A DNA stretch of 64,000 nt from CALHVX01 sp039198065 (lineage in GTDB: Bacteria; Pseudomonadota; Gammaproteobacteria; Pseudomonadales; Azotimanducaceae): the NCBI GenBank assembly GCA_039198065.1, contig JBCCTU010000004.1, forward strand, positions 62,001 to 126,000, in the 5' to 3' direction. Shown piece after piece: positions 24,114 through 33,319 of this stretch. Both the position numbers and the translations under genes were made by a program. The notes below the pieces were generated by a model. The model made no database searches, was not told the DNA's origin, and worked only from the letters and a program-made list of their open reading frames with translations. Numbering within the stretch: position 1 is the first letter of the stretch; the number at the start of each line of letters is the position of its first letter.

Positions 24114-25343
24114 TCAGCTCGCCTGACCAGAGCTTACCTCGACGTTTGCCGGCGGATCAAAGCGCAGAGCCAGCACGACAAGCAACGCAACGGCAACGGC
24201 TGCTCCGATAAGGCTGGCCGTACCCAGCCCGCCGGTGCCGTAGACCGCAGTACCAGCCAACGGCCCAACGACGTAGCCGCCGGCCATGGTCGCCTGCATC
24301 AAGCCAGCGGCGGCGCCCTGATGCTCGCTGCCGCTGCGCAAAGAGGCGGCGGCGATCAGGCCCGGGTTGATGAACCCAAACCCCAAACCGAAGAATGCGC
24401 CAGCGAGGAGCAGTTGCCAGTAGCCTTGCGGAAAGGCGTAGAGCGTGACACCAATGAGCATCAACGGCATACCGCCGCGCAGCATCAGCCCCGGGTTCGG
24501 CTTCAGCCACTGCACGATGCCACCCTGAACGACAAGGGAGAATAGCGCCATGACCACAAAGCAGTACCCCGTGAGGCGGGCCGCCTCTGCGGAGTCGACC
24601 CCTGCGTAGTCTTGAACGTAGAACGCCATGGTTTGTTGCAGGGCGGATACGGCGATGAAAAAAAGCAATCCGGCCGCGAGCAGTGGCACCAGCCGCTTAA
24701 CGCTGAGCTGTGATCCCGGCGCTACCGCCGCGGACGCCGTGGCACGCTCATCCGGTAGTGCTACGAAGGCGAGCAAGGCGCAGCCGAGGCCGAGGATGGC
24801 GATGGCGTAAAGCGGGGTCAGCACTCCAAAGATCACGAGAACAGCCGCACTGGCAGGACCGAGAATCATTCCCAGACCAAAGGCGGCGCCAACGATTGCG
24901 ACCGCCGACGATCGTTCCTCATCAGTTGAAAGATCCGCCATCAGCGCGACAGAGGCCGGTTGGATGCCGGCGCCGAGCGCCGCGTAGGTCAAGCGAATGG
25001 TCAGCGCGAGCACGAAAACGGTAGTTGCTTCCGTGAGGCCCCGGAGTCCGATGTCGAGGCAGAGCGCGAAGGCCGCGCTGGTCGCGGTGTAAGTGAAGAG
25101 GCCGAAGACGATGACCCGTTTTCGTCCCCAGCGATCAGACAGGCGACCCCAGATCGGTGACGCCAGTACGAACACGACCGCGGCCGCCGAAACGACGATG
25201 CCGAGCTGAATTTCGCTCAGGCCGATGTCCCGAAAAACGGGCCCGGCAACCGCAAACAGAACCGTCTGCCCCATGGAGAAGGTCATGAGTCCCGGCAGCA
25301 AAGCGCGGATTGCCCGGGTTCGAAGGGGTGCGTTGGCGTTCAA
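24114..25343 (-). CDS. MFS transporter (DHA1/TetA-like)
   Basis: 409 residues with about 12 hydrophobic segments. The loop 2-3 motif is G-R-L-S-D-R-W-G-R-K-R-V, typical of drug:H+ antiporters. The centre (A-A-G-A-F-F-G-L-G-F-G-F-I-N-P-G-L) is also characteristic. It is probably an inner-membrane exporter of a small molecule. It ends 54 bases before the start of the selenoprotein-like gene in the same direction, so it could share its transcript. Substrate is unknown. Confidence 0.88.
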   Translation of the reverse strand: MNANAPLRTRAIRALLPGLMTFSMGQTVLFAVAGPVFRDIGLSEIQLGIVVSAAAVVFVLASPIWGRLSDRWGRKRVIVFGLFTYTATSAAFALCLDIGLRGLTEATTVFVLALTIRLTYAALGAGIQPASVALMADLSTDEERSSAVAIVGAAFGLGMILGPASAAVLVIFGVLTPLYAIAILGLGCALLAFVALPDERATASAAVAPGSQLSVKRLVPLLAAGLLFFIAVSALQQTMAFYVQDYAGVDSAEAARLTGYCFVVMALFSLVVQGGIVQWLKPNPGLMLRGGMPLMLIGVTLYAFPQGYWQLLLAGAFFGLGFGFINPGLIAAASLRSGSEHQGAAAGLMQATMAGGYVVGPLAGTAVYGTGGLGTASLIGAAVAVALLVVLALRFDPPANVEVSSGQAS

Positions 25344-25478
25344 AGCGCTGGTGTTTGCCGCTGCGGAACGTGAAAAAAGCCTAACTGAGATTGATTTTCG
25401 TTAAAACTGCGCGGCTGAACAACCGGTGCCTCGGTTCGTAACGCTGGGTACGAGGTTGAACGCGATGGCGCTCGGCGC

Positions 25479-26762
25479 TCACAGGGTCGTCGGCCGGCCG
25501 CTCGTTGGATGCGGCCATCGCGGGTGCTGTGCGTCGATGACGAACTCATGGGTATGCTCCTGGTCGCCGTGACGGTGCGTGAGCATCTGCGGATCCGGTA
25601 CGGGATACAGCAGCCAGCAGAGTCCCCCTGCCACCCCGGTGAGTACGCTAGTGATCAGGAACGACGGAGACCAGCCGACGTAGGTCACCAAGTAGCCCAC
25701 AAACAGATAAGCGGCGAGCCAGCATCCGTGGGTCAAGGCAAAGTGTGCGGCGAAGTAGGCGTCCCGATCATCGGCGCTGGATGAGCGTTTGATAAGTGTC
25801 CCGGCTGGTGTCTGTGCGAGGCCGAGCCCGAAGCCGAGCAGGGTCCACAGCGTCAGTAATAGCGGCACCTCTGGCAGGCTGCCGGCTGCGGCCAGGCCGG
25901 TCGTCATGAGGAACCCGGCGCACGCCAGAAGCAGGCGCATCCGGTGGGCGAGCCTCGGCGCGGCTGCGGCCCCAGCTATCGTGCCCAAGCCGGCGCAGGA
26001 GATCGCGATAGCGTAGACGGATTCGGAGGCGTCGAGCAGAGTAGCGATATAGGGCGCGGTATTGACGATCAGGGTGGCGCTGGTCAGCGCAATGCCGATG
26101 TAGGCGCATCCCATGGCCCGCAAGCGCGGCGTTCGCAGGTAAGCGCTAAATCCCCACCATGGACGCTGCGCTTCGATACTCGGCCGTGCGTCTGTCGTGG
26201 GAACGGCGCGGAGGATGCAAAACGCGGAGAAAAGAAAGGTAAGCGCGTTTGCCCAGAACAGGATTTCGAAGGAAAAGCTCAAGAGCAGTGCGGCGGCGAT
26301 CAGCGGACCGGCCAGTTGCCCGGTCGAGCTGGCCATCTGCGACCAGGACAACGCCCGCAGATAGAGTTCGTCCTCGGTAATGATCATCGGTAGCAGGCTC
26401 TGGTAGACCGGCGTGAACAGCGCCGAGGCTGCGCTCAACAGGCCGATAGCCAGGTAGAACTCGCTGATCGTGGTCAGTAAGGGCAGCACAGCGACGACCA
26501 GAGCGCGCACCAGGTCAAGAACAATAAGCCATTGTCGCCGTGCCCACCGGGCGCTGAGGCGTGGGCTGAGCGGCGCGACGCAGATGTAAGTCACCATTTT
26601 GATGGCGAGGGCTGTGCCGAGCACCACGCTGGGCTGCTCCGGGGCGGCGCGAAGTGCAAGCAGTGCCAGACCGATGGTCGTTACGCTGGCGCCCAGCAGG
26701 GACGTCAGATGGCCCAAAAAGATCCATCTGAATGCATAGTTAGAGAAAGGCGAACGCGCCAT
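25479..26762 (-). CDS. MFS transporter with His-rich C-terminal tail (NreB/EntS-like)
   Basis: 427 residues with about 10-12 membrane segments (F-R-W-I-F-L-G-H-L-T-S-L-L-G-A-S-V at the N-terminus). The C-terminal cytosolic tail is rich in His and acidic residues: H-R-H-G-D-Q-E-H-T-H-E-F and then H-P-R-W-P-H-P. Such tails are a feature of nickel or cobalt exporters of the NreB type; the transmembrane part is also loosely like siderophore exporters. Which is correct cannot be decided here. The gene is divergent from a TonB-dependent receptor (232 bases between starts), which would fit either a metal or a siderophore system. Confidence 0.75.
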   Translation of the reverse strand: MARSPFSNYAFRWIFLGHLTSLLGASVTTIGLALLALRAAPEQPSVVLGTALAIKMVTYICVAPLSPRLSARWARRQWLIVLDLVRALVVAVLPLLTTISEFYLAIGLLSAASALFTPVYQSLLPMIITEDELYLRALSWSQMASSTGQLAGPLIAAALLLSFSFEILFWANALTFLFSAFCILRAVPTTDARPSIEAQRPWWGFSAYLRTPRLRAMGCAYIGIALTSATLIVNTAPYIATLLDASESVYAIAISCAGLGTIAGAAAAPRLAHRMRLLLACAGFLMTTGLAAAGSLPEVPLLLTLWTLLGFGLGLAQTPAGTLIKRSSSADDRDAYFAAHFALTHGCWLAAYLFVGYLVTYVGWSPSFLITSVLTGVAGGLCWLLYPVPDPQMLTHRHGDQEHTHEFVIDAQHPRWPHPTSGRPTTL

Positions 26763-26994
26763 GCGTTGAGCCTATCCGCTTCGCGCCGCTTTCCCCAGAG
26801 GCAGTGCCGCGTATGTTCGAGCGCTGCACGGATGGGTCGCGAAGGCCTGGCTACGATTGCTCGCTTGCGGAGGGGGTGTTCGCAGGCTTAGGGACGTTGA
26901 CTCGGCTCTGGCCTCGATGCCCAAGAAGTGTTGGCAACGCGAATGATTCGCATGTAGGCTTCGCGCCCGTTTATGTCAGACGAGACTTGCTGAG
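26763..26994. other. Divergent intergenic region (MFS / TonB receptor)
   Basis: 232 bases between divergent starts. It holds a short perfect inverted repeat GCGAA-TGA-TTCGC at 26939-26951, close before the receptor gene, which could be an operator. I did not see a good 19-base Fur-type palindrome. No -35/-10 pair is convincing. The repeat is too short to be claimed strongly. Confidence 0.35.
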
Positions 26995-29334
26995 ATGCAG
27001 CAGCCAATGTTGATTTCCCTGCGCGTATTGGCGTTGTTGGCAGTTCTATTGCCGCCGATTGCGGCCGCGGCGGCGGCCGATGGCACCGACACCCCGCTCC
27101 AAATTGAGGAAATCATCGTCCGAGGCGAGAAAATCGAACGATCGCTACAGGACACGGCGGCCTCCGTTGCGGTCTACGAGGAATCCACGATCGTTGAGCA
27201 GAACTTTGTCGACCTCAACGATCTGCTGAACCAGACCGCGAATGTCGCCCCCGTGTTCGACGGCCGCGGTTTTACGATTCGCGGCGTACGCAACACGGGC
27301 GTGTCTCCCGGAGACCAAACCAGCGACGTGTCGACGGTCTACGTCGACGGGGTTTTCATCCCATCGAGCGTGTTTTCCTTCACCGGCCTGAACCTGTGGG
27401 ACACGAGCAGCGTCGAGGTCTTTCGGGGTCCGCAGTCCACGCTCCAGGGGCGCAACGCGCTGGCGGGGGCGATCGTTTCGCGCACCGTGGATCCGGGTAA
27501 TGAGTTTGAGGGCCGCGTTCAGCTGCGCGTTGCTGATTATGATTCGCTGCGAACGTCTGCGGCGGTGTCTGTGCCGATCCTCGAAGACCAGCTCGCTCTG
27601 CGTCTGGCGGCCGACCGGATTGAAAGTGACGGGTTTACCGACAACCCGGTCCGCAATACGGATGACGGCGATGCGAGCGAAAACACCACGCTCCGGGGCA
27701 AGCTGCTGTTCACACCGAATGCGATTCCAGAGCTCACGGCCCGTCTCAGCCTGAGCTATTTCGATATTGAGCAGGGCGAAAACCGCCTCGAAGAGGACCT
27801 GTTTCCAGACCGCGTGTCGCGCCAGAACATTGAGGACCGGCAGACTCAAGAGGTGCTCATCGGCTCCCTTGAGCTGGTGTATGACTTAACGGAACGTCTT
27901 TCATTGACCAGCGTGACGTCACTTCAGGAAACCGATACGGAATTCTCCTTCGACACATCGAATGATGAAGGTGGCGGTGACATTCCGGGCTTTACGGTGT
28001 CGGATGATGAGGTGTTCAGTCAGGAGTTGCGCCTGACGTACCAGGGTGATCGGTTCACGGGGATTGTCGGCGCTTACCTGTTCGAAAGTGAATCCAGCTT
28101 CGACAACGAGACGTCCTTCAGCGTCGAGAGCGCGTTTGCGTTCCCCGATCCTGCCACCCTCGCGGGTTTGCTTTTCTCAACGCCGGCTCCAGACGCCACG
28201 CAGGTGGCGCAGGCCGATTTCATCCGTAGTCAGATTGTTGCGCTGATTCCAAACTTCGACGTTGCGTTTCAGCGCGCGGCGACCGATGAGATCACCAACT
28301 ACGCGATTTTCGGCGAGGGTTCGTACGATCTGACGGATCGGCTGACGCTCACCCTTGGAGCGCGCTTCGACGTCGAGGACGTTGAACAAACGGCCTTCGA
28401 TGCCACGATTGTGCCGCCGCTGCCGCAGTCCGGAGATCCCACCATCGACGCTATCGTTGCCGGCGTCGCGGCGCAGTTCACGAACTCGGTCGACCTGGTT
28501 GCAGACAACGACTTCAATGCGTTTCTGCCGAAAGCCGTGTTGCGCTACGACTGGACTGACGATCTTTCGGTCTCGGCAAGCGTCCAGCGTGCCTACCGCG
28601 CCGGTGGGCTGTCCTTTAATGTATTTCGAGCGGCGCTGCCGATTCCCGACGGGGGTGACCCGAACGATCAAAGCGTGCTCGAGTCAGCGGGGGTCATCAA
28701 CAGTTTCGATCCTGAGTTTACCTGGAACTACGAGCTGGCCGTCAGGTCCCAGTGGTTCGGTCGTCGCCTGACCTTAAACGGCAACCTGTTCTACATCGAG
28801 TATGAAGATCAGCAGATAAACGTGCAGCTATCCGCGAATCCGCTGGATACGCTCACCGATAACGTCGGCGCTTCCGAGCTTCTCGGATTCGAGCTTGAAG
28901 CCAACGCGGTGCTCGCCGACGGCCTTACCGTCTTCGCGAATCTTGGCTTTTCGGACACGGAATTTACGGAAGCCGTGAACACGATCGGTGAGACCAACCT
29001 TGAGGGGCTCGAGTTTTCGGTCGCGCCGCGATGGACGGCCGGTGCCGGCGGGCGCTACACCCATTCGAGCGGCTTCTTCGGCAACGTGCGCACGCGTTAT
29101 ACGGATGAGTCGTTTTCGAACGTCAACAATGACCCATCGGGTACAAACGATTCGTTCTTCATTGTGGATGTCCTGGTCGGCTACCAGTCCGATCGCTATA
29201 CGATCGAGCTGTTTGCCAACAATCTGTTCGACGAGGACTACCTGACCGGTGACTTTGTCGATCCGAGTCCTGGCGCTGTCGCCTATGCCGGAAACCCGCG
29301 CGTAGTCGGCGCGCGGTTCGTGGCGGACTTTTAG
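26995..29334 (+). CDS. TonB-dependent outer-membrane receptor
   Basis: 779 residues. A signal peptide (S-L-R-V-L-A-L-L-A-V-L-L-P-P-I-A-A-A-A-A-A) is followed by a TonB-box-like stretch (I-E-E-I-I-V-R-G). The plug domain shows D-G-V-F-I-P-S-S and V-E-V-F-R-G-P-Q-S-T-L-Q-G-R-N-A. The rest is a beta-barrel with alternating polar/hydrophobic strands and the usual aromatic C-terminal end (G-A-R-F-V-A-D-F). It should take up an iron complex, vitamin, sterol or oligosaccharide with energy from TonB. The ligand is unknown. The divergent MFS gene with a His-rich tail may belong to the same uptake/efflux pair. Confidence 0.93.
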   Translation: MQQPMLISLRVLALLAVLLPPIAAAAAADGTDTPLQIEEIIVRGEKIERSLQDTAASVAVYEESTIVEQNFVDLNDLLNQTANVAPVFDGRGFTIRGVRNTGVSPGDQTSDVSTVYVDGVFIPSSVFSFTGLNLWDTSSVEVFRGPQSTLQGRNALAGAIVSRTVDPGNEFEGRVQLRVADYDSLRTSAAVSVPILEDQLALRLAADRIESDGFTDNPVRNTDDGDASENTTLRGKLLFTPNAIPELTARLSLSYFDIEQGENRLEEDLFPDRVSRQNIEDRQTQEVLIGSLELVYDLTERLSLTSVTSLQETDTEFSFDTSNDEGGGDIPGFTVSDDEVFSQELRLTYQGDRFTGIVGAYLFESESSFDNETSFSVESAFAFPDPATLAGLLFSTPAPDATQVAQADFIRSQIVALIPNFDVAFQRAATDEITNYAIFGEGSYDLTDRLTLTLGARFDVEDVEQTAFDATIVPPLPQSGDPTIDAIVAGVAAQFTNSVDLVADNDFNAFLPKAVLRYDWTDDLSVSASVQRAYRAGGLSFNVFRAALPIPDGGDPNDQSVLESAGVINSFDPEFTWNYELAVRSQWFGRRLTLNGNLFYIEYEDQQINVQLSANPLDTLTDNVGASELLGFELEANAVLADGLTVFANLGFSDTEFTEAVNTIGETNLEGLEFSVAPRWTAGAGGRYTHSSGFFGNVRTRYTDESFSNVNNDPSGTNDSFFIVDVLVGYQSDRYTIELFANNLFDEDYLTGDFVDPSPGAVAYAGNPRVVGARFVADF

Positions 29335-29342
29335 TAGCGAGA

Positions 29343-31235
29343 CTAGAGCCCCGGCAGATCTTCGGCACAACGGGTTTCATCGGCGACCATGCAGCGGCTT
29401 GCGACCGCGACGGCGCCAGCCTGGCTGCTGGTTGTTTTCTGCTTTGCGATTAAAGCCTCGGCTGCCTTGAGATTAGCCAGGGCGCGAGGTCGGTCCGGAG
29501 CAAGGGTCGGTGTACCGTTGTAGAGCAGCCGGGCGACCATAAGGCAAGGACTGACCGACAGGATAACATCGCCCTGATCGCACCCTTGTTCGTAGCGAAG
29601 CAGGGCCTTTGCAGGGTTGCGGTGCGACGTCTTCTCGCGCGTGAGGTAGGCAGCAGCCAAGCTCCTGCAGGCGCCCGTGTGGCCTAGATCGCAGGCCTTA
29701 CCTAGGCGATCGAAAGCGCGTGGCAGGTCAGCCTCGGGATGTATGTTCGTTGCTATTGGGGTTCGGTCGTCGAACCAAACCTGTACGTTGCGCAGCAGGG
29801 CATCGGTAAATAGAGCCTGTTTGCCGGTAAGCCAACAGCCCCATGGATAGTTCAGCGAACACGCCTTTTCGTAGTACTCGAGGCCCGCGGCCCGCGCCGC
29901 ACCCCTTTCGTCTTCGCTCAGACCGGGATAGCGCATGTCTGAATACCACAGCAGCTGACCGTAGAAGTAGCATGCTCCTGCCAGACCAAGGTCGCAGGCG
30001 CGGAGCGCGTATTCCTCTTCGCGCCTCAGCAGGCGCTTGCCTTTCTGACGTTTAGGCAGACGGTTTATCCGCTTTGCCTCTTCGAGCAGCGCTTGGGCTT
30101 CTGCGCCACGGCCCGAGTCTGCAAGGTCGGCACTGATTTGCTCATCGATGGCTTCTGCCGTCAGTCCGCAAAATTCACGACCCTGGCTTATGCATCCGAG
30201 CAGTTGCGCGAGATCGCTCCGCTCATCGAGCGCCTGGCCGCGGGTCGCGAGTTGTTTGGCTCGGCCTGGATCGGCAGGAAAGGCGAGGCCGCCGTTGTAG
30301 TACGCGACGGCGGCCTCGCGGCAGTTCAGGGCTGCAACGACTCTGTCTTTGCCGGCGCAGCCCCGCGCGTAGGATTCTGCCGCGCGCCGGGCCGGGTTCT
30401 CACTCGGCAACGTCTCAGCCAGGTACAGCTCGGCGATGGCGCCGCAGGCGACGCCGTCACGGGCGGGGCAAGCGGCATCGAAGAAGGCAATGGCGGCGTC
30501 CAACCGGGCCGACTGTTCGGCTTCCGTCAGACGCTCAAGGTCGGCCAGCAACCGCTTGCCGTACTGAAAGCAGCTGGCGCGGGAGCCGAGCTCGCAGGCC
30601 TGCGTTTCAAGGGCATCGGCGCGCTCGAAGTCCGGCCGCAGGGGATTGCCGTCGGCGGTGACGAGCGGTTCGCCTTCCGTTCGGCGGTAGTAGCCTGACA
30701 GCAGTCCGCAGCCCCTGCCTGACCCCCCGCCACAGCTGCGCTCGGCATACTCAAAGGCGAGCTGGGGGTCCTTTGGCAGCCCGTCACGCCCATACTGAAA
30801 CGCCGAAGAAACGACGACCAGGGTATCGGGGTCGCGGCGCGAGAGCTTGTTGCGGCGCGCGACGATGCCCAACGCGCGCTCAGCGCGCCAGGCTTTCCGT
30901 TCGTCCAGCTGTTCGCTGGTAAAACATCCGCCTTCAGCGCGGATGAGCCCGGCTGCGCACTCGTAGGCCGTGCAGGTCTTCACGGTCAGGGTTTGGTAGT
31001 CGGTGCGTACGCAGTAGCCACCGCCAAAACAGCTGCGCTGACCGGCGCTGTTGGTGTTGCAGGTCTGGGCCGCCATTTGGGCGCAGTACGGCGAGCGGAT
31101 CTGCTCTTCGCGGTAGGCCGTGCAGGTTTTGCCGACGTTGCCCGCGCCACCCGGCGCACCGCCCGGGAGGCCAACGCTCGCGCAGCCGCCAAGGAGAAAG
31201 CCAACCAGGATCAGGAAAACCCGTCGTTGCGCCAT
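29343..31235 (-). CDS. Cys-rich Sel1-repeat lipoprotein
   Basis: 630 residues. The lipobox G-F-L-L-G-G-C is at the N-terminus (Cys near residue 18), followed by a Gly/Pro spacer and a Cys-rich part. From about residue 130 come Sel1/TPR-like repeats, each with a pair of cysteines: A-C-E-L-G-S-R-A-S-C, A-C-D-L-G-L-A-G-A-C, A-C-S-L-N-Y-P-W-G-C, A-C-D-L-G-H-T-G-A-C. The C-x7-C spacing within each repeat is that of the Helicobacter cysteine-rich (Hcp) family, where a disulfide joins the two helices. The protein is therefore probably anchored in the outer membrane and active in a protein-protein complex outside the cytosol. It is tail to tail with the TonB receptor. Confidence 0.82.
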   Translation of the reverse strand: MAQRRVFLILVGFLLGGCASVGLPGGAPGGAGNVGKTCTAYREEQIRSPYCAQMAAQTCNTNSAGQRSCFGGGYCVRTDYQTLTVKTCTAYECAAGLIRAEGGCFTSEQLDERKAWRAERALGIVARRNKLSRRDPDTLVVVSSAFQYGRDGLPKDPQLAFEYAERSCGGGSGRGCGLLSGYYRRTEGEPLVTADGNPLRPDFERADALETQACELGSRASCFQYGKRLLADLERLTEAEQSARLDAAIAFFDAACPARDGVACGAIAELYLAETLPSENPARRAAESYARGCAGKDRVVAALNCREAAVAYYNGGLAFPADPGRAKQLATRGQALDERSDLAQLLGCISQGREFCGLTAEAIDEQISADLADSGRGAEAQALLEEAKRINRLPKRQKGKRLLRREEEYALRACDLGLAGACYFYGQLLWYSDMRYPGLSEDERGAARAAGLEYYEKACSLNYPWGCWLTGKQALFTDALLRNVQVWFDDRTPIATNIHPEADLPRAFDRLGKACDLGHTGACRSLAAAYLTREKTSHRNPAKALLRYEQGCDQGDVILSVSPCLMVARLLYNGTPTLAPDRPRALANLKAAEALIAKQKTTSSQAGAVAVASRCMVADETRCAEDLPGL

Positions 31236-31348
31236 GGTCCGAACCCTCGCAGCCGGTTGCCGTTGCTGTCGTCGGTGACAGCCTAACGGCCTCGGTCTGC
31301 GGAATTCTTAGGATTAGCTTACGAACGCTCCCGGCAGGCGCTCGCGCC

Positions 31349-33145
31349 TCAGCCGAGTTTTAACCCAGCCATGGTGCCGTCGTCGCGCCAGGCCTGCATG
31401 CGCTGAAAGAATGCGCCAGATCCCGCGCCGTAGGGGCTCGACTTCACCGCCCGCGGGTTCGGCTTGCCCTCATTGTTGTAGTAGCCGGGCGTGCACTCGG
31501 CCTGGTAGGCCTCGTTCATGCGCGACAGCGCGATGATTTCTTCCACCCAGGCCTGCTCGGCTTCAGGTTCCGCTTCCACCCGCGCTAGGTTACGGCCCTG
31601 GCACTGGTTCACGATGTAGGCAATGTGCTTCGCCTGCTCGTCCATGGCGTGGGGGAAGTTCACGGTAAAGGCCGACTGGGCGTTGCTGATGATGAAACAG
31701 TTCGGAAAGCCGCTGGCGTGCATGCCGTGCAGCGTTTCCACTCCGTCGGCCCACTTGTCTTTGAGGCTTATGCCGTCGACACCGGTCAGGTCGTAGCCTG
31801 AACGGCGCGTGTAGTCTGTGCCGACTTCGAAGCCGGTCGCGAAGATCAGGCAATCCACTTCGTACTCGCGGTCGCCAACGACAACGCCTCGCTCGGTGAT
31901 TCGGTCAACGCCTCGGCCTTCGGTATCGACGAGGGTGACCGAGTCTCGGTTGAAGGTTTTGAGATACTCGTCGTGGAAGCAGGGTCGTTTGCAGAATTGT
32001 CGGTAGTAGGGCTTTAGCGACTCGGCCGTTTGCGGATCTTCGACGATCTTCTCAGCCCGCTTGCGGATCTGCTCCATCTTCTGGAAATCGGCGAGTTCCA
32101 TCTTCGCGCCGATCTCCTCCATCGTGAGTTTTGAGTCTTTGAAGTTCACCATCAGCGCGAGGTTGCGGATAATCTCGGTCCAACCGTCGCCGACGAGATC
32201 TTTGTCTGCGTAGCCGCCGGACACAAGCGTATTGAAATTCTCCATCCGCTCTTTCTGCCAGCCGGGTTTGAGGCTCGCGGCCCACTCCGGATCGGTGGGG
32301 CGATTGTCGCGAACGTCAATGGACGACGGCGTGCGCTGAAACACGAACAGTTCTTTTGCCGCGGCGCCGAGGTGAGGGACGCACTGCACGGCGGTCGCAC
32401 CGGTACCAATGATGCCGACGCGCTTGTCGGCGAGGTTGCTGAGGTTGCCGGTCGAATCGCCACCGGTGTAATCGTAGTCCCAACGGCTGGTGTGGAACGT
32501 GTGACCCTTGAAGTCGCTGATACCTGGAATGCCGGGCAGCTTAGGTCGGTTCAATGGGCCGTTCGACATCACCACAAAGCGCGCCCGCATGGCATCGCCG
32601 CGATTGGTGCGGACGATCCAGTTCAGAGCTGCTTCGTCCCATTCAAGCCCGGTAACCTGCGTTTGAAAGCAGGCGTCGTCGTAGAGCTTGAAGTGCTCAC
32701 CGATGGCGCGGCTGTGGGCAAGGATTTCCGGGGCGTGGGTGTATTTCTCTTTCGGCACGAAGCCAAGCTCTTCGCACAACGGTAGGTAGATGTAGGACTC
32801 GACGTCGCAGGCAGCACCCGGGTAGCGATTCCAGTACCAGGTGCCGCCAAAATCGCCGCCCTTCTCAATGAGACGAATCTTCTCGACACCGGCCTCGCGC
32901 AGACGCGCGCCGGCGAGCAGACCGCCGAAGCCACCGCCGATGACGATGACGTCGCTGAGGTCAGTGAGAGGCTCGCGCTCAATGGGCGCGTCGACGTAGG
33001 GATCGTCCAGGTAGTGCGAAAAGTCGCCGGTTACTTCGACGTACTGATCGTTACCCTCGGTTCGCAGGCGCTTGTCCCGCTCTTCCCGGTACTTCGCTCG
33101 GAGTGCATCGGGGTCGAACCCCAGATCTTCTGCAACTGCTGCCAT
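31349..33145 (-). CDS. Baeyer-Villiger-type flavin monooxygenase
   Basis: 598 residues. FAD-binding G-G-G-F-G-G-L-L-A-G-A is near residue 70. The Baeyer-Villiger fingerprint is well conserved as F-K-G-H-T-F-H-T-S-R-W-D (F-x-G-x3-H-x3-W-[PD]). A second, NADPH-binding G-T-G-A-T-A-V-Q motif follows, and F-G-G-T-W-Y-W-N-R-Y-P-G is present near the start. The length is above the 540 of cyclohexanone monooxygenase because of an extra N-terminal stretch of about 65 residues, as in some steroid and cycloketone enzymes. It should insert oxygen into a ketone to give an ester or lactone. The next gene (33320) is divergent. Confidence 0.9.
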   Translation of the reverse strand: MAAVAEDLGFDPDALRAKYREERDKRLRTEGNDQYVEVTGDFSHYLDDPYVDAPIEREPLTDLSDVIVIGGGFGGLLAGARLREAGVEKIRLIEKGGDFGGTWYWNRYPGAACDVESYIYLPLCEELGFVPKEKYTHAPEILAHSRAIGEHFKLYDDACFQTQVTGLEWDEAALNWIVRTNRGDAMRARFVVMSNGPLNRPKLPGIPGISDFKGHTFHTSRWDYDYTGGDSTGNLSNLADKRVGIIGTGATAVQCVPHLGAAAKELFVFQRTPSSIDVRDNRPTDPEWAASLKPGWQKERMENFNTLVSGGYADKDLVGDGWTEIIRNLALMVNFKDSKLTMEEIGAKMELADFQKMEQIRKRAEKIVEDPQTAESLKPYYRQFCKRPCFHDEYLKTFNRDSVTLVDTEGRGVDRITERGVVVGDREYEVDCLIFATGFEVGTDYTRRSGYDLTGVDGISLKDKWADGVETLHGMHASGFPNCFIISNAQSAFTVNFPHAMDEQAKHIAYIVNQCQGRNLARVEAEPEAEQAWVEEIIALSRMNEAYQAECTPGYYNNEGKPNPRAVKSSPYGAGSGAFFQRMQAWRDDGTMAGLKLG

Positions 33146-33319
33146 GGTGTCTCCCCAGGCGGGTTGCCGGTCGGTCCCGCCTTTTGAATGTTAAGTAGAA
33201 GGATAATACGCAAGGGTTGTGAAAGGGTGTTACTCGACGCAGCGCTGGCCCTTGGACGGCACTCCCCACTCCCAGCCTTGGCGCCCGTGGCCGCGGTACA
33301 CTGGTCCCAGGATGCAGTC

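Noticed and set aside
26939..26951. Fur box before the first TonB receptor
   Set aside because: The palindrome is only 5-3-5 and lacks the GATAAT-type core, so calling it a Fur site would be unsupported.
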